Shown here piece after piece: positions 1 through 9,245 of a stretch of 64,000 nt of DNA (the stretch's first letter is position 1; every line of letters starts with the position of its first letter). The DNA is from Desulfosporosinus meridiei DSM 13257 (GTDB taxonomy: Bacteria; Bacillota; Desulfitobacteriia; Desulfitobacteriales; Desulfitobacteriaceae): contig NC_018515.1 in NCBI RefSeq assembly GCF_000231385.2, forward strand, positions 4,484,501 to 4,548,500, written 5' to 3'. Made by a program: the position numbers and the translations under genes. The notes below the pieces were generated by a model. The model saw nothing but the letters and a program-made list of their open reading frames with translations, made no database searches and was not told the origin of the DNA.

Positions 1-1521
1 AACTCCAAGAATGTCAGGATGAATAACCAGCCAATAGGTGGTATCCGGGATCAACTCAGCCTGAGGGATCACTTGCAAACCTGAAGTTCCTATATGTTCA
101 AGTGTTGTAGGCGTTCTCTCCCCTGTGCTGCTATTGATCAGCTCAATGCTTGAGCTATTTACAGTCTGCCAATCAATATCTCCGGAAAAATTTACGGTGA
201 ATTTTTTATCTAAGGGAATATCCGTTAATTTCGCAACTTGACGATAGTTAGAAAAATAGTGGATAAAATTCATAGACGATTGGGTTTCTTGTGGAGTGTT
301 GGCCGCAACTCCCGATAATTCTCCCCAGGCTTCCCAGTAGTCATCAGTCCTGGCCATTTTAAGCGCTTCATTGGAGTCTGTTAGCATAAGCTCTGCAGCC
401 TTGAGAGGATCTGAATGTTCAATTACTACATTGGGGCTAACCCCGACTTGATCAATTTCGTGACCCAGAGGGGAATAGAAATGATCAACGGTCATCTTCA
501 AGACACCACCACTTCGGATCGGAAACATGCTTTGAACCGTACCTTTGCCATAGCTGGTAGTTCCAACAATAGTCGCCTTCTCATGATCCTTCACCGCTGC
601 ACTCAAAATCTCTGAGGCACTGGCACTGTTTTCATTGACCAGAAAAACAATCCGTTCCTTAATTCTCCAGCCCGGATCTTCAGCCTCAATGGGATGAAGT
701 ACTCCGTTCCGATCTTTAACCTTAACTGCAACATCCGATCCGATAAAGTAACCCGCCAACTCCATTGCCGAACTCAGATATCCCCCACCGTTATCCCGCA
801 AGTCAACAATCCAGCTATCGACATTTTCAGCTTTTAACTCTTTGGCCGCCACCTCAAATTCTTTAGGTGTATCGCTGCCAAAGGAATTCAAATCCAGGTA
901 GCCAATATGTCCATCCAGGACTTCGCCGGTCACTGTGGGCTCAGAAATCTCTCGGCGCGTAACCTTCAAATCTCGGGTCTCTGTCTCACGCTTGACCCTA
1001 AGCTGTACTGAACTCCCATCCGGTCCTCTGAGTATGCTTACAGCCTCTTCTGAGCTAAGCCCGGCTAAAGATTCCCCAGCAGCGCGAATAATCACATCTC
1101 CCGACTTTAACCCCACCTCTTCAGCAGGCGAGCCTGGAATAACCCCTAGAATCTGAACACCTTCAGGGATCATCTCAATGTGAATCCCAATTCCCGAGAA
1201 ACTTAGGTTAATACTGCCGACGAACTCTTGAAACTCCTCTTCAGTAAAATACCTTGTATGAGGGTCTCCCAGCCTTTCCAGCATCTCATCCACTGTTGGA
1301 GCATTTAAGACATCCTCTGACACCTGATCGACATACTGATTTTTTAGAAGTGTACGGACTTCCGTGAGAACTCCACTATCAGACGCCAAAACCGACGCTG
1401 AATTGCTCAGCACCAGCAATAGGATGAGCATTAAGTTTAAAAGAATCTGACCGGCTGCTTTTTTCAGTAATTTTTTCTCAAATTTTTCTTTAAATGTTTT
1501 CTTAACAAATAAAACTGGCAT
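1..1521 (-). CDS. Secreted S41 (C-terminal processing) protease, 3' end outside window
   Basis: Serine-lysine protease of the CtpA/CtpB family; 507 codons are visible and the frame is still open at the window edge. Residues about 24-46 form a signal or membrane anchor, so the enzyme acts outside the membrane. A PDZ domain lies at about 100-180. The peptidase core carries LRDNGGGY, then NENSASASEIL with predicted catalytic Ser301, and TSYGKGTVQ with Lys326 and Gln330; the 25-residue Ser-Lys spacing matches E. coli Tsp. After the core (about residue 430 on) there is an extra beta-rich stretch resembling an SbsA-type Ig-like domain, which ordinary CtpA enzymes lack. The ATG at 1521 follows GGAGAGGAG about 12 nt upstream. 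Substrate unknown; the extra domain suggests binding to a surface structure (inference). Confidence 0.9.
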   Translation of the reverse strand, partial: MPVLFVKKTFKEKFEKKLLKKAAGQILLNLMLILLLVLSNSASVLASDSGVLTEVRTLLKNQYVDQVSEDVLNAPTVDEMLERLGDPHTRYFTEEEFQEFVGSINLSFSGIGIHIEMIPEGVQILGVIPGSPAEEVGLKSGDVIIRAAGESLAGLSSEEAVSILRGPDGSSVQLRVKRETETRDLKVTRREISEPTVTGEVLDGHIGYLDLNSFGSDTPKEFEVAAKELKAENVDSWIVDLRDNGGGYLSSAMELAGYFIGSDVAVKVKDRNGVLHPIEAEDPGWRIKERIVFLVNENSASASEILSAAVKDHEKATIVGTTSYGKGTVQSMFPIRSGGVLKMTVDHFYSPLGHEIDQVGVSPNVVIEHSDPLKAAELMLTDSNEALKMARTDDYWEAWGELSGVAANTPQETQSSMNFIHYFSNYRQVAKLTDIPLDKKFTVNFSGDIDWQTVNSSSIELINSSTGERTPTTLEHIGTSGLQVIPQAELIPDTTYWLVIHPDILGV

Positions 1522-1705
1522 GGTTTAATATTATCTCCTCTCCAGGTTGCCTTTTTGTTAAAGCTTTATGCGTATAGATTCGACGCTTAAGCGAATTTAC
1601 CTTCGCCTAGGCAAAACTTCTTCCAATGCACAAAAATGCCCCCTCTAGTTATATCTACTAAAGAGAGCATCGTTACATGCTTATTTGCCTATTTAGATGT
1701 TTCAT

Positions 1706-1984
1706 TTATATCGCCTTTCGTTTTGTAATTACCTCACCGATGGCATTGATTGTACCTTCCACATTAGCTACCGAATGCCTAAGATTATCTATCTCAGCTC
1801 GATGGACTTGCTGGTTGTGTTCTATGGCTTTTACGACTAAATAAATCTCGTCTTGTCTAGATTCCAGATGATCCACTCGTGACTCTAGGCTATCAAGTCT
1901 TGACTCTATTCTATCTAACCTTACCTCTATGTTCCCCAACTTATTGAGGATAAGTCCAAACATCTCTTTGATCTCATTCTCCAT
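1706..1984 (-). CDS. Small coiled-coil protein of unknown function
   Basis: 92 residues starting MENEIKEMFG. Residues about 15-50 contain a heptad pattern (IEVRLDRIESRLDSLES...) typical of a parallel coiled coil, followed by a polar helix and a basic tail. There is no signal peptide, so it is probably cytoplasmic and oligomeric. I chose the ATG at 1984 because GAGGCGGTGAAG precedes it; an upstream in-frame start at 2035 has no such site. Small proteins of this shape are common in Peptococcaceae, but I know no defined role. It stands alone between the protease and the helicase, on the same strand. Confidence 0.65.
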   Translation of the reverse strand: MENEIKEMFGLILNKLGNIEVRLDRIESRLDSLESRVDHLESRQDEIYLVVKAIEHNQQVHRAEIDNLRHSVANVEGTINAIGEVITKRKAI

Positions 1985-2133
1985 TACTTCACCGCCTCTC
2001 TTCAAAATTATACCATTGCCTGTCCGCTCTAACAAGACAAGTTCTAATATCTAAAACCCAAGTTGACTCATTCTGCTAAAACTGAACATCGTGACTTCCG
2101 TGAAATAATTACCCACACTGAACTAAATTAGAA

Positions 2134-2155
2134 CACCCACCTAAAGAAGTGGGTG
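2134..2155 (-). terminator. Hairpin downstream of the DEAD-box helicase gene
   Basis: Seven-base inverted repeat CACCCAC / GTGGGTG with an 8-nt loop, about 55 nt past the helicase stop codon. The U-tract on the - strand is weak (TTCTAATTT), so it may be a weak terminator or only a 3' stabilising stem. Confidence 0.4.
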
Positions 2156-2210
2156 CCCTATCAATCAAAGGAAAAGGCTTGCACAACCCTTTCCAATGTT
2201 AATTCTATTA

Positions 2211-3722
2211 CTATCCGTTTCTCTTAGGGTCTCTGCCTCTTTGAGGCCCTGCAGTACCGCGGAAGTCGTTGCTTTTTCTTCTTGACCAGGTATCCACCTT
2301 TTGGCCATAGTTATCTCGTGGATAGCTGCCATGAGGTGGTCTGGCGTTGCCCATATTTCCCATACCTCTGCCGCCGCTTCCCATACCCCTTCTTCGGGCA
2401 GGAGCTGCTTCAGTCAGCTTTACTTCAACATTATCCGGTTCTTTAGTGATAATCTTGAGAGCCGCTGATAAAAGTGTGATGGAATCATTTTCGGCGAGCA
2501 ATTCTTCAGCAACGGATTTGTATTTTTCGATATCTTCTTCTGCAATAACCCGCAGGATCTCGTTCATGGTTAAACGCTGTTGACCTTGTACTGCTTCAAT
2601 GATCGTAGGAATGGGTTTGCGGACGATTCTCCGCTTAATCACGGATTCGATCAAACGCAGCATCCCTATCTCACGTGGAGTGACTAAGGTGATGGCCAAG
2701 CCTGATTTTCCAGCCCGACCGGTTCGGCCAACCCGATGGACATAGCTTTCCGGATCCTGAGGAATATCAAAGTTGAAGACATGGGTCACTCCGCTAATAT
2801 CTAGACCTCGAGCTGCCACATCCGTGGCAACCAATACTTCGATGGTGCCATCTTTAAATTGTCTTAAGACGCTGTCACGCTTACTTTGAGTTAAGTCACC
2901 ATGAATTCCTTCTGCCGAATAGCCACGTTTGCTTAAGGCTTCAGATAGCTCATCAACCCGGCGCTTGGTTCTGGCAAAGACAATGGACAAATCCGGGGAT
3001 TGAATGTCCAAGATACGGGATAAGACATCGAACTTTAAGCGTTCAGTAACTTCTACATAGTGCTGCTCAATATCTGATACTGTAACACCAGTAGCCTTAA
3101 TGCTGATCAGCTGAGGTTCCTTCATAAAGCGTTGAGCAATATTTTGAATCTGGCGCGGCATTGTTGCTGAGAAAAGTAAGGTTTGACGTTCCTCCGGTAC
3201 TTCCTTGAGAATAGTTTCAATATCCTCTAAGAAGCCCATATTTAACATCTCGTCTGCTTCATCCAGGACAACGATCTTGATGTCATGCAGGCGAATGGTC
3301 TTTCTTCTCATATGATCCATCAAACGTCCCGGTGTAGCAACAATAATGTGAGGTCTCTTCTTAAGAGCGCGAATTTGCCAGTCGATACCTTGTCCCCCGT
3401 ATATAGGCAAGGCATGAATGCGTTTAAACTGTCCGATCTTGTTTAATTCCTCGGCAACTTGAACTGCTAACTCACGAGTAGGTGCCAGAACAATCCCTTG
3501 AATATTCTCGGATTGCCCCATAATTCTCTCCACCAAAGGAATTCCATAGGCTGCTGTTTTACCGGTACCGGTTTGAGCCTGTCCGATCAGATCCTTTCCT
3601 TCCATCGCTGAAGGAATCGTCTGTTCTTGAATGGGTGTCGTTTCTTCAAACCCCATGTTGATAATCGATCTCATAACTAATTCGCTTAAATTTAAGTCTG
3701 TAAATGTCGCCAATACTTTCAT
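2211..3722 (-). CDS. DEAD-box ATP-dependent RNA helicase
   Basis: 503-residue RNA helicase of the CshA/DeaD type that remodels RNA duplexes in ribosome assembly or mRNA decay. Motifs run in the expected order: Q motif (GFEETTPIQ), motif I AQTGTGKT at 49-56, PTRELA, TPGR, DEAD at 154-157, SAT at 185-187, ARGLDI and [11 protein letters not shown] DbpA/CshA-like accessory domain follows, then a Gly/Arg/Met-rich tail ([16 protein letters not shown]) expected to bind RNA. Start: AAAGGAG ends only 1 nt before the ATG at 3722, too close for normal initiation. A TTG at codon 4 (3713) sits 10 nt from the same site and may be the true start. Monocistronic as far as can be seen. Confidence 0.95.
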   Translation of the reverse strand: MKVLATFTDLNLSELVMRSIINMGFEETTPIQEQTIPSAMEGKDLIGQAQTGTGKTAAYGIPLVERIMGQSENIQGIVLAPTRELAVQVAEELNKIGQFKRIHALPIYGGQGIDWQIRALKKRPHIIVATPGRLMDHMRRKTIRLHDIKIVVLDEADEMLNMGFLEDIETILKEVPEERQTLLFSATMPRQIQNIAQRFMKEPQLISIKATGVTVSDIEQHYVEVTERLKFDVLSRILDIQSPDLSIVFARTKRRVDELSEALSKRGYSAEGIHGDLTQSKRDSVLRQFKDGTIEVLVATDVAARGLDISGVTHVFNFDIPQDPESYVHRVGRTGRAGKSGLAITLVTPREIGMLRLIESVIKRRIVRKPIPTIIEAVQGQQRLTMNEILRVIAEEDIEKYKSVAEELLAENDSITLLSAALKIITKEPDNVEVKLTEAAPARRRGMGSGGRGMGNMGNARPPHGSYPRDNYGQKVDTWSRRKSNDFRGTAGPQRGRDPKRNG

Positions 3723-4108
3723 TCTCCTTTATTTCTTTATATCTCTAAGTTTTCCAATTGCGTCCTTATCTATAACTGCGAATCAACCTATAAATAAATT
3801 ATCTCTATCTATCTTTTACGCCGTAACAGAATATCCGTGATAGCGTGTGAGTTCCGCCAACGTGGGAATAGACGCTTTATAGCACCAACTACATATTATA
3901 TCATAGATATTGAACTATAGGAAGTCCAAAGGATTTCACATATTTTCTGACACAATAAAGGATCTCCGCGTCCGGAGATCCTAATTGCGCAAGTCATTTG
4001 GTTCAAATGGGTCTAACTGACTTACAAAATTAAATTAGCACTAAAAATAACGAAAGTCAAGATAAATCCACAGATTCGGGGTCAGATTGTGGATATCTGC
4101 TCATTTTT
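3723..4108. other. Intergenic region between TolC-like gene and helicase
   Basis: 386 nt with no convincing gene. It holds the 3' end and probable terminator of the TolC-like gene (3960-3981) and, towards 3723, the AT-rich upstream region expected to contain the helicase promoter. Cold-shock helicases often have long leaders; I see no recognisable known element here. Confidence 0.5.
3960..3981 (-). terminator. Probable rho-independent terminator of the TolC-like gene
   Basis: Inverted repeat GGATCTCCG / CGGAGATCC with a short loop; on the - strand it is followed by TTTATTG. It lies about 130 nt past the stop codon of the gene ending at 4109. Confidence 0.55.
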
Positions 4109-5275
4109 TTAATTTGAAAGGGCCATTCCTTTTAAAAACCAGTCATAATTGCATTTTGCATTAAACAAATCGATTTGCTTCGTTTTGACTGTATTTTCTT
4201 GAGCAAGATAGTCTTTTTTTGCGTCATCCATCTCCAACTGTGAGATTATCCCTAGTCCTTTCTTTAATTGCGCTTCAGAAAGATCAACTTTTTTATCTTC
4301 TAGCATTTGTTCAGCCAACTGAAGATCGCTCTGTAATTCTGCTATGTTATCAGTCATAGTCTGATAGCTTAGTCTAACCTTATCTTTTAGCTGAGTAAGC
4401 TTTAAGTTTGAATTTGTTAAATCGTAATTTGCTTTTTTATACGCCTTCGATGAACCAATATCCTTTTTTGCTCTTTCAACTGCTGCTTGCTGAGTTATAA
4501 TCTGAAGTTCCTGTAATTTTATAGCATAGCTATTCTCAAGGGCCTTTTTCAGATCAGCATCTTCGTCTGCATTAAACTCTTCATCAGCAGTATTGACGCT
4601 TCCAATGCTAAAGGTATTCTCTTGATCATTCAACAAATTGCTAAACTGACGTTCCAAGGCAAGTTGTTGAAACTTTATACTTTCAAGTTGGGTTTGCAAA
4701 TCAACTATTGTAGTTCTAAGATCATTCACGCTATTATGAGAAATCATCCCCAGGCTCTCTTGCAATTCAAGTGCTGATAATTTCTTCTCCAAGTTTCCTA
4801 TGTTAGTAGTGATCGACGAAATTGCCGAATTTAGCTTGTCATAGTTGATAAATATTCCTTGTGCAGATAGCACTATCGAGTCATTACTCATTTTATTTTT
4901 AAGATCAATTATAGCCTCTAAAGTCGGACGGTCAACTAAACCTCTCTCCGCTTCTTTTAGAGCATCGAGTAATGCACGTTTTACAGACAAGATTGCTGAG
5001 ATCTGAGTGGGGTCACTCGCCTGATCCCTTTGGCCATTTACATTATCCAGATCATCTTCTAAGTCTTTTATCGTTCTCTTTAAATCAGAAAGATCAACTT
5101 TATCTTTTAGGCCAGAGTTCTCATTAATTTGAATATCAATATTGTGCTCAGCTATTGCACCCTCAATATCTTCAAAATTAATCACCTTCGAGATTGTGGT
5201 ATCAGCAAAAACCATCATTGGTTGCCCTAAAAGTAACATGGTTGATAATATGGAAATTCCTAATATTTTTTTCAT
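4109..5275 (-). CDS. TolC/outer-membrane-efflux-like exported coiled-coil protein
   Basis: 388 residues with a cleavable signal peptide (MKKILGISILSTMLLLGQPMMVFA) and long alpha-helical hairpins. The C-terminal half contains the signature of TolC-family (OEP) proteins: a long helix, a Gly turn (KKGLGIISQLEMDDAKKDYLAQ) and a returning helix. A weaker first copy of the same hairpin ends near GMISHNSVNDL, matching the duplicated architecture of TolC. The length is close to TolC minus its outer barrel strands. TolC normally spans an outer membrane, so its presence among S-layer, dlt and CWB2 genes is odd; related proteins are annotated in several Firmicutes without known function. No RND or adaptor gene is adjacent. 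Start ATG follows AAAGGAAG. Confidence 0.7.
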   Translation of the reverse strand: MKKILGISILSTMLLLGQPMMVFADTTISKVINFEDIEGAIAEHNIDIQINENSGLKDKVDLSDLKRTIKDLEDDLDNVNGQRDQASDPTQISAILSVKRALLDALKEAERGLVDRPTLEAIIDLKNKMSNDSIVLSAQGIFINYDKLNSAISSITTNIGNLEKKLSALELQESLGMISHNSVNDLRTTIVDLQTQLESIKFQQLALERQFSNLLNDQENTFSIGSVNTADEEFNADEDADLKKALENSYAIKLQELQIITQQAAVERAKKDIGSSKAYKKANYDLTNSNLKLTQLKDKVRLSYQTMTDNIAELQSDLQLAEQMLEDKKVDLSEAQLKKGLGIISQLEMDDAKKDYLAQENTVKTKQIDLFNAKCNYDWFLKGMALSN

Positions 5276-5381
5276 ATGTAAACTTCCTTTCTTTTACCTA
5301 TGTGCATATTTTAGTTTACACATTTTTCAATGTCAATTGGAATAATAGGTTCCTTTGTAACTATTTGTGAGAATTCGAATA

Positions 5382-5415
5382 TACAAGGGAAGCTATTAAT
5401 ACACCTTCCCTTGTA
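5382..5415 (-). terminator. Hairpin after the lipoprotein gene
   Basis: Perfect 11-bp inverted repeat TACAAGGGAAG / CTTCCCTTGTA with a 12-nt loop, starting 7 nt past the stop codon at 5422. The stem is strong but the following U-tract is broken. It may act on both strands. Confidence 0.6.
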
Positions 5416-5421
5416 TTTCTA

Positions 5422-5817
5422 CTATTTCAGGGTTGTCTGCTTAATCAGTTTCCCTTCTTTTACAATAATTATATCAATAGTTCTGTCAGGATATTTTTCT
5501 TTAATCACCGTACTGTATTTCTCTATAACTTGATCAGCTGTCAACTCTTGCTCATTATTGACCACAATATCAACGTTTACAGCACGTTGCTCTCCTTCTA
5601 CCACTTGAACCATGACACTTTCAATTCCCTTTTCTGCCTCTAGCTGTTTAGCTAGATCTTTATCACTCTCTAACTTAGTATCAGGTTTCTTTTCTTCAAC
5701 TTGTGTTCCTTGATTGGGTTCGTTATCCTGTTGGTTTGAATTATTAGTTGAACATCCAGTTACCATAAAACAGATTATCAATATACCGAGAAGCCTTAAC
5801 CACTTAAACTTAAACAT
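5422..5817 (-). CDS. Small secreted lipoprotein, unknown function
   Basis: 131 residues. The N-terminus has a basic start, a hydrophobic core and the lipobox MVTGC, so Cys22 should be lipidated and the protein anchored on the outer face of the membrane. A polar Asn/Gln/Glu linker follows, then a compact alpha/beta region (about 55-131) with AEKGIESVMVQVV and a Lys-rich end. The fold resembles small lipoprotein sensor or YhcN/YlaJ-like domains, but I cannot assign it. AAGGGGT precedes the ATG. It has its own terminator, and the neighbours are the TolC-like gene and the SLAP-domain gene, on the same strand. Confidence 0.75.
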   Translation of the reverse strand: MFKFKWLRLLGILIICFMVTGCSTNNSNQQDNEPNQGTQVEEKKPDTKLESDKDLAKQLEAEKGIESVMVQVVEGEQRAVNVDIVVNNEQELTADQVIEKYSTVIKEKYPDRTIDIIIVKEGKLIKQTTLK

Positions 5818-5962
5818 CTTAATTACCCCTTTGCCCTTATATATGGTAGATACTAGCAGATGAAAAGTATAATGTAAAGTAAAAGTAGCAGTTCTACGAC
5901 TATTCCCTGACTGGAGTAAATGGCCTCACGTTAAGCGAAGCCTTCTACTCTCAATTCTAAGC

Positions 5963-6781
5963 TTAAGATTCTAACACCTTAATATTCCAACTTGATAAAT
6001 CGATATTGCTGCCTTGTTTAACGGAGTCAAAATTAAATGTCCATAATAGTGCCTTAAACGGTTCAATGGTTATGTTCTTAACATCGAATATCCCGCGAGC
6101 TAACTCTACCTGATTAACATCAATAAAAGCTAAAGGTATTTGCTCCAAGACTATTGGCTTATCGGTAGTGTTCCGGATTATAACTGTAGCTAAAAGATTA
6201 TTTTCTGTTGTCAGTTTTGCACATAAGGGAGAAAAATCTGCTTCTCCACGCTTTATCGGCGGAAGTGTTTTTAGAATCCGTTCCAATTCTTGTTTTTGGT
6301 TTAGTGAAATATTATCGGGAAGGTTTTGGTACTTTATTTCAATACTCTGTGGGCGGTTAGCTTGCAGATCAAAACGCACTTGACAGTCTTCAGGAATATC
6401 TGGTGAATATACATTTTCCGGAAGAAAGCGAACAACACAAGCCTTCATAGTACCACCAGCTACTGTCCCGATTGTCTCTCCACCAAAGGTTTGCCGCGCC
6501 AGTATCTTCCTGTCAGAATCAAGTAATACTAAAGGCACTTTGTTGAACTTTGCCTTCTGTCTATAGCCATTACCAATAAAGAAGCCCATCATAAGACCCC
6601 CGGCATCAGACGAAACATTTGAAAAGTGAATGGTGACCCGACCTTCAGTTACTAATGGTAACTCTTGATCATTCTGACCTTCCGAATTCTCATCTAATGG
6701 GCTTGCCTCGACAATATCATTTTCAGAGAATTCAACATCTAGTTCTTTACCTTTAAAAATTTTTGGGAAATTCAATATCAT
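5963..6781 (-). CDS. SLAP-domain protein (accessory Sec / S-layer assembly type)
   Basis: 272 residues without a signal peptide. Two copies of one domain can be read: about 45-130 (VTIHFSNVSSDAGGLMMGFFIGNG...) and about 175-270, whose second copy has the tell-tale pattern LPPIKRGEADFSPLCAKL ... IRNTTDKPIVLEQIPLAFID ... ARGIFDVKNITIEPFKA. This matches the SLAP/SLAP_DUP family that in Bacillus accompanies the accessory SecA2 system and S-layer export. The N-terminal 40 residues are acidic. A soluble cytoplasmic or membrane-peripheral role in S-layer export is plausible because three S-layer genes lie within 3-16 kb, but this is inference; no secA2 is visible here. GGAGG precedes the ATG by 9 nt. 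Confidence 0.7.
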   Translation of the reverse strand: MILNFPKIFKGKELDVEFSENDIVEASPLDENSEGQNDQELPLVTEGRVTIHFSNVSSDAGGLMMGFFIGNGYRQKAKFNKVPLVLLDSDRKILARQTFGGETIGTVAGGTMKACVVRFLPENVYSPDIPEDCQVRFDLQANRPQSIEIKYQNLPDNISLNQKQELERILKTLPPIKRGEADFSPLCAKLTTENNLLATVIIRNTTDKPIVLEQIPLAFIDVNQVELARGIFDVKNITIEPFKALLWTFNFDSVKQGSNIDLSSWNIKVLES

Positions 6782-6925
6782 AATTTAATCCTCCAACTGT
6801 TAATACTCGCGATTATTATTTTCTCACATATTAGGTCATTTTACCACACAGAAATGTAATTGCTCATTTTATCTAACCACTTTCACCAATTACACAGTTT
6901 CATATATGCAATCATTCTATTGGTT

Positions 6926-7144
6926 TTAAAGCCATGTCATATTGTTCATGTAATCTCCCCTCAAAATAGGCGTAAGCATACTTCGAAGCGGTTCAGATAT
7001 ATCTCTCAATCTTTGATTATCGATTTTCAATATGTCTACAGTATCTAGCTTTAGTTTGTCAGCCAATTCCGATGCTGTAAGGCTCTGATTCTTTCGAAGT
7101 TCTTTTACTGTTTTCTTAGTTTTAAATTCCAATCCAAAAAACAT
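6926..7144 (-). CDS. Small HTH-like protein
   Basis: 72 residues, MFFGLEFKTKKTVKELRKNQ... The stretch SLTASELADKLKLDTVDILKID reads as a helix-turn-helix resembling XRE/sigma-like or DeoR-type N-terminal helices, so a small DNA-binding protein is likely. I chose the ATG at 7144 because AAGGGGG lies about 7 nt upstream; the longer frame up to 7168 has no site. It directly borders decayed mobile elements, and its target is unknown. Confidence 0.6.
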   Translation of the reverse strand: MFFGLEFKTKKTVKELRKNQSLTASELADKLKLDTVDILKIDNQRLRDISEPLRSMLTPILRGDYMNNMTWL

Positions 7145-7438
7145 AGATATCCCCCTTCTTACAAACACTCCGCCTGGAAGGCTATTAGCTACTTACATAT
7201 ATTATTTAATTCTATTGGCTTTTAGCGAATACTACAATACTATTTTATACACGAATGCACCTGATTGAGCTCCTCTTTTCGTATCCGCGAACAACTATCA
7301 TTTCCTTATATTAACAAAAGTTCTAGTGAGTTTTTCGCTCGTTGTCCAAAACATTGGATTAGGAGCGTTATGCCTAGGTAACTGCGTAAGCGGTGGCTGA
7401 AATAGCGTTCACCCCAAAAATGTTGGCCTCGACTTTCA

Positions 7439-7990
7439 TTAATTGAAAATCGGGGCCGACTTACGTTCTTTGAAAAATCCTTCACTTGCGGCATCCTTGA
7501 TGTACTTATATTGTTTGCAGATCAACTTCCCACTTTTTCTGGTTAAGAAAATCCAATCATCCATCTTTCTATCAGGACGATATATATTGCAATATCCTTG
7601 AAACAGTTTTATTACATCTTTGGAAATCGGTGTCACTCTGTACTTTCGCCCTTTCCGACTATGTAATTCAGAACCAGCGCCTGTAATGACAAAGTCTTTA
7701 TTTTCAAATCCAGAATTTCCTGGTTTCTACATCCGCTGTCATAGTGTAATACCAGATAAAATTTATCACGTATACCGGATTTCTTCTTAATATCCGGTTG
7801 CCCCAATACAAGTTTTATCTCCTCAACCGATAGATAATCCAATTCATCTTCTTCGGATCCGCTTCCTTTGCAATCTGCTGGATAAATCAGTGTTCCGCAT
7901 ATGCTATCATGTCAGACGACATCAGGTAATTGCAGAATTGTCTTATATGCACCAGACGCTGGCTGCGTGATGCAGTACCATTGCCTCTTT
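7439..7990 (-). pseudogene. Decayed tyrosine recombinase (integrase/transposase type)
   Basis: Fragments in several frames assemble into one phage-integrase-family protein of the Tn554/XerC-like kind. In order they are ERGNGTASRSQRLVHIRQ (core-binding domain, around 7920-7970), an in-frame stop near 7890, IQQIAKEADPKK, DYLSVEEIKLVLGQPD, a catalytic-box-like HYDSGCRNQEILDLKI, a frameshift near 7650, then MTPISKDVIKLFQGY and PDRKMDDWIFL. The C-terminal HxLRH...Y part is not convincingly readable below 7440. At least two frameshifts and two stops are needed, so the gene is dead. It marks past insertion of a mobile element beside the S-layer island. Confidence 0.7.
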
Positions 7991-8293
7991 CTCCTTTTAG
8001 TCATGGGGCGAGTTTTTTATACGCTTTGCAGCAGAAAGGTATAAACACTGTTGATGCGATTACAGAATCGGCTGTATTCTCCGTTTTCATAGTCGAGGAC
8101 GACATTACGCGCCGAAGCTGCTCGTACAAAAAGGACATCTCAGCAGTTTTCAAAGCCTGTATAAGAGAGAACCCTGACTGTCCGGAACCGCTCACGAGAA
8201 TATTGGCTTACCTACCTGAACTACGCGAACGACGCAAGAACATTGCCATACGTCACCCGATTCACTTGAAAAGTATCTGAGGGCCGACTTTAA
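7991..8293. other. Unassigned remnant between recombinase and IS66 relics
   Basis: About 300 nt open in places on both strands but without a recognisable protein. It may hold the decayed N-terminus of the recombinase (the open frame on the - strand runs into it) or another lost element. No RNA gene or promoter is evident. Confidence 0.35.
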
Positions 8294-8793
8294 TCATCTC
8301 AAGAAGTGCGCAATCAGTATAGAACGGTTCAATGCCTGAGGGGGTGTTTGGGAATGAGTGAGTCTACATCCTTCCTTGCGCCGCTCATGCGGGCGTTTGT
8401 TTACTATCGGAAGGCTTCCGGACGCTGGAATGAAGCCAACCGACACAAGAGCGGTGTTGCACGTTTCACAAAGGCGTTCTCGTTCATCAAGAGTACAAAT
8501 ACTTTTAACCATGAGGTATATCCTTCAAAAGTTCCTTACGCTGACCTTTGAATTTCTTTTTTCGGTAACCCTGTACTTCCTTAAGATCAGGCTCTGGCGC
8601 CAGTGGATCCGCTTGGGTTTCAACCTCATCAAAAAGAGACATCTGCCCCAAAGCAAGGGACGATGTCTTCTCGGTACTTCTGCCGAAGAGCTTGCGAGTC
8701 AAATAGTCAACACTATCGTGGAGTCGTTTGTTTTTTTAGCTCCAGTTCACCTATGCGTTTTTCGAGTAGGATTACCTGCTCTTCTGCACTCAT
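8294..8793 (-). pseudogene. IS66 transposase TnpC, truncated and frameshifted
   Basis: Begins MSAEEQVILLEKRIGELE at 8793. The frame shifts at a 7-A run near 8730, after which it reads LTRKLFGRSTEKTSSLALGQ and DLKEVQGYRKKKFKGQR, the N-terminal region of IS66 TnpC. A stop at DIPHG and a second shift lead into ICTLDERERLCETC, the zinc-binding Cys region. The DDE catalytic domain is absent. Confidence 0.8.
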
Positions 8794-8887
8794 GAATTCA
8801 GTTCCTTTAGCGTTTCCTACTGGTTTCGCTTTACCACAAAAATGTACAAAATCCAGCATTGATGTGCGTTTGATGGACTTTTTTCCG

Positions 8888-9245
8888 CTAAAAAGAGGCC
8901 GTAATATTAATCTTTTTTACAGCCTTAGATAGGTCTATAGAGAGACCGTCAAGAAGCCATCGGAATACCTGGGAGGCGATGGAGCCAACGGCTTCGACAC
9001 TCATTGGCCATTGAAACCGTCCGCTTTCCAGTCGTTTATAAAGGTGACTGAATCCATCGCCTTTTCAGGGCTTTGATGGCGGTATGGCGTTTATTGCAAA
9101 ACAAAATCAGCGTCGTGCCGGAATAGGGATCCAGCTTAAACTTTAGGGCCACCATCGCTGTTAAGTCCGTAATTTGTCTCCTGAAATCCGTATATCCAAG
9201 GGCAAGATAAATATGTTCAACATGATCGGCCATATGCTGGATCAT
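8888..9245 (-). pseudogene. IS66 TnpB (Orf2), frameshifted
   Basis: MIQHMADHVEHIYLALGYTD and LTAMVALKFKLDPYSGTTL are characteristic of IS66 Orf2. A small deletion near 9057 breaks the frame; in the next frame the rest can be read as DGFSHLYKRLESGRFQWP to DGLSID and the stop at 8888-8890. The function of TnpB in IS66 transposition is not fully known; this copy is dead. Confidence 0.8.

Noticed and set aside
7930..8280. 116-codon + strand frame beside the recombinase relic
   Set aside because: No recognisable family, no ribosome site, and part of it is antisense to recombinase coding remnants.
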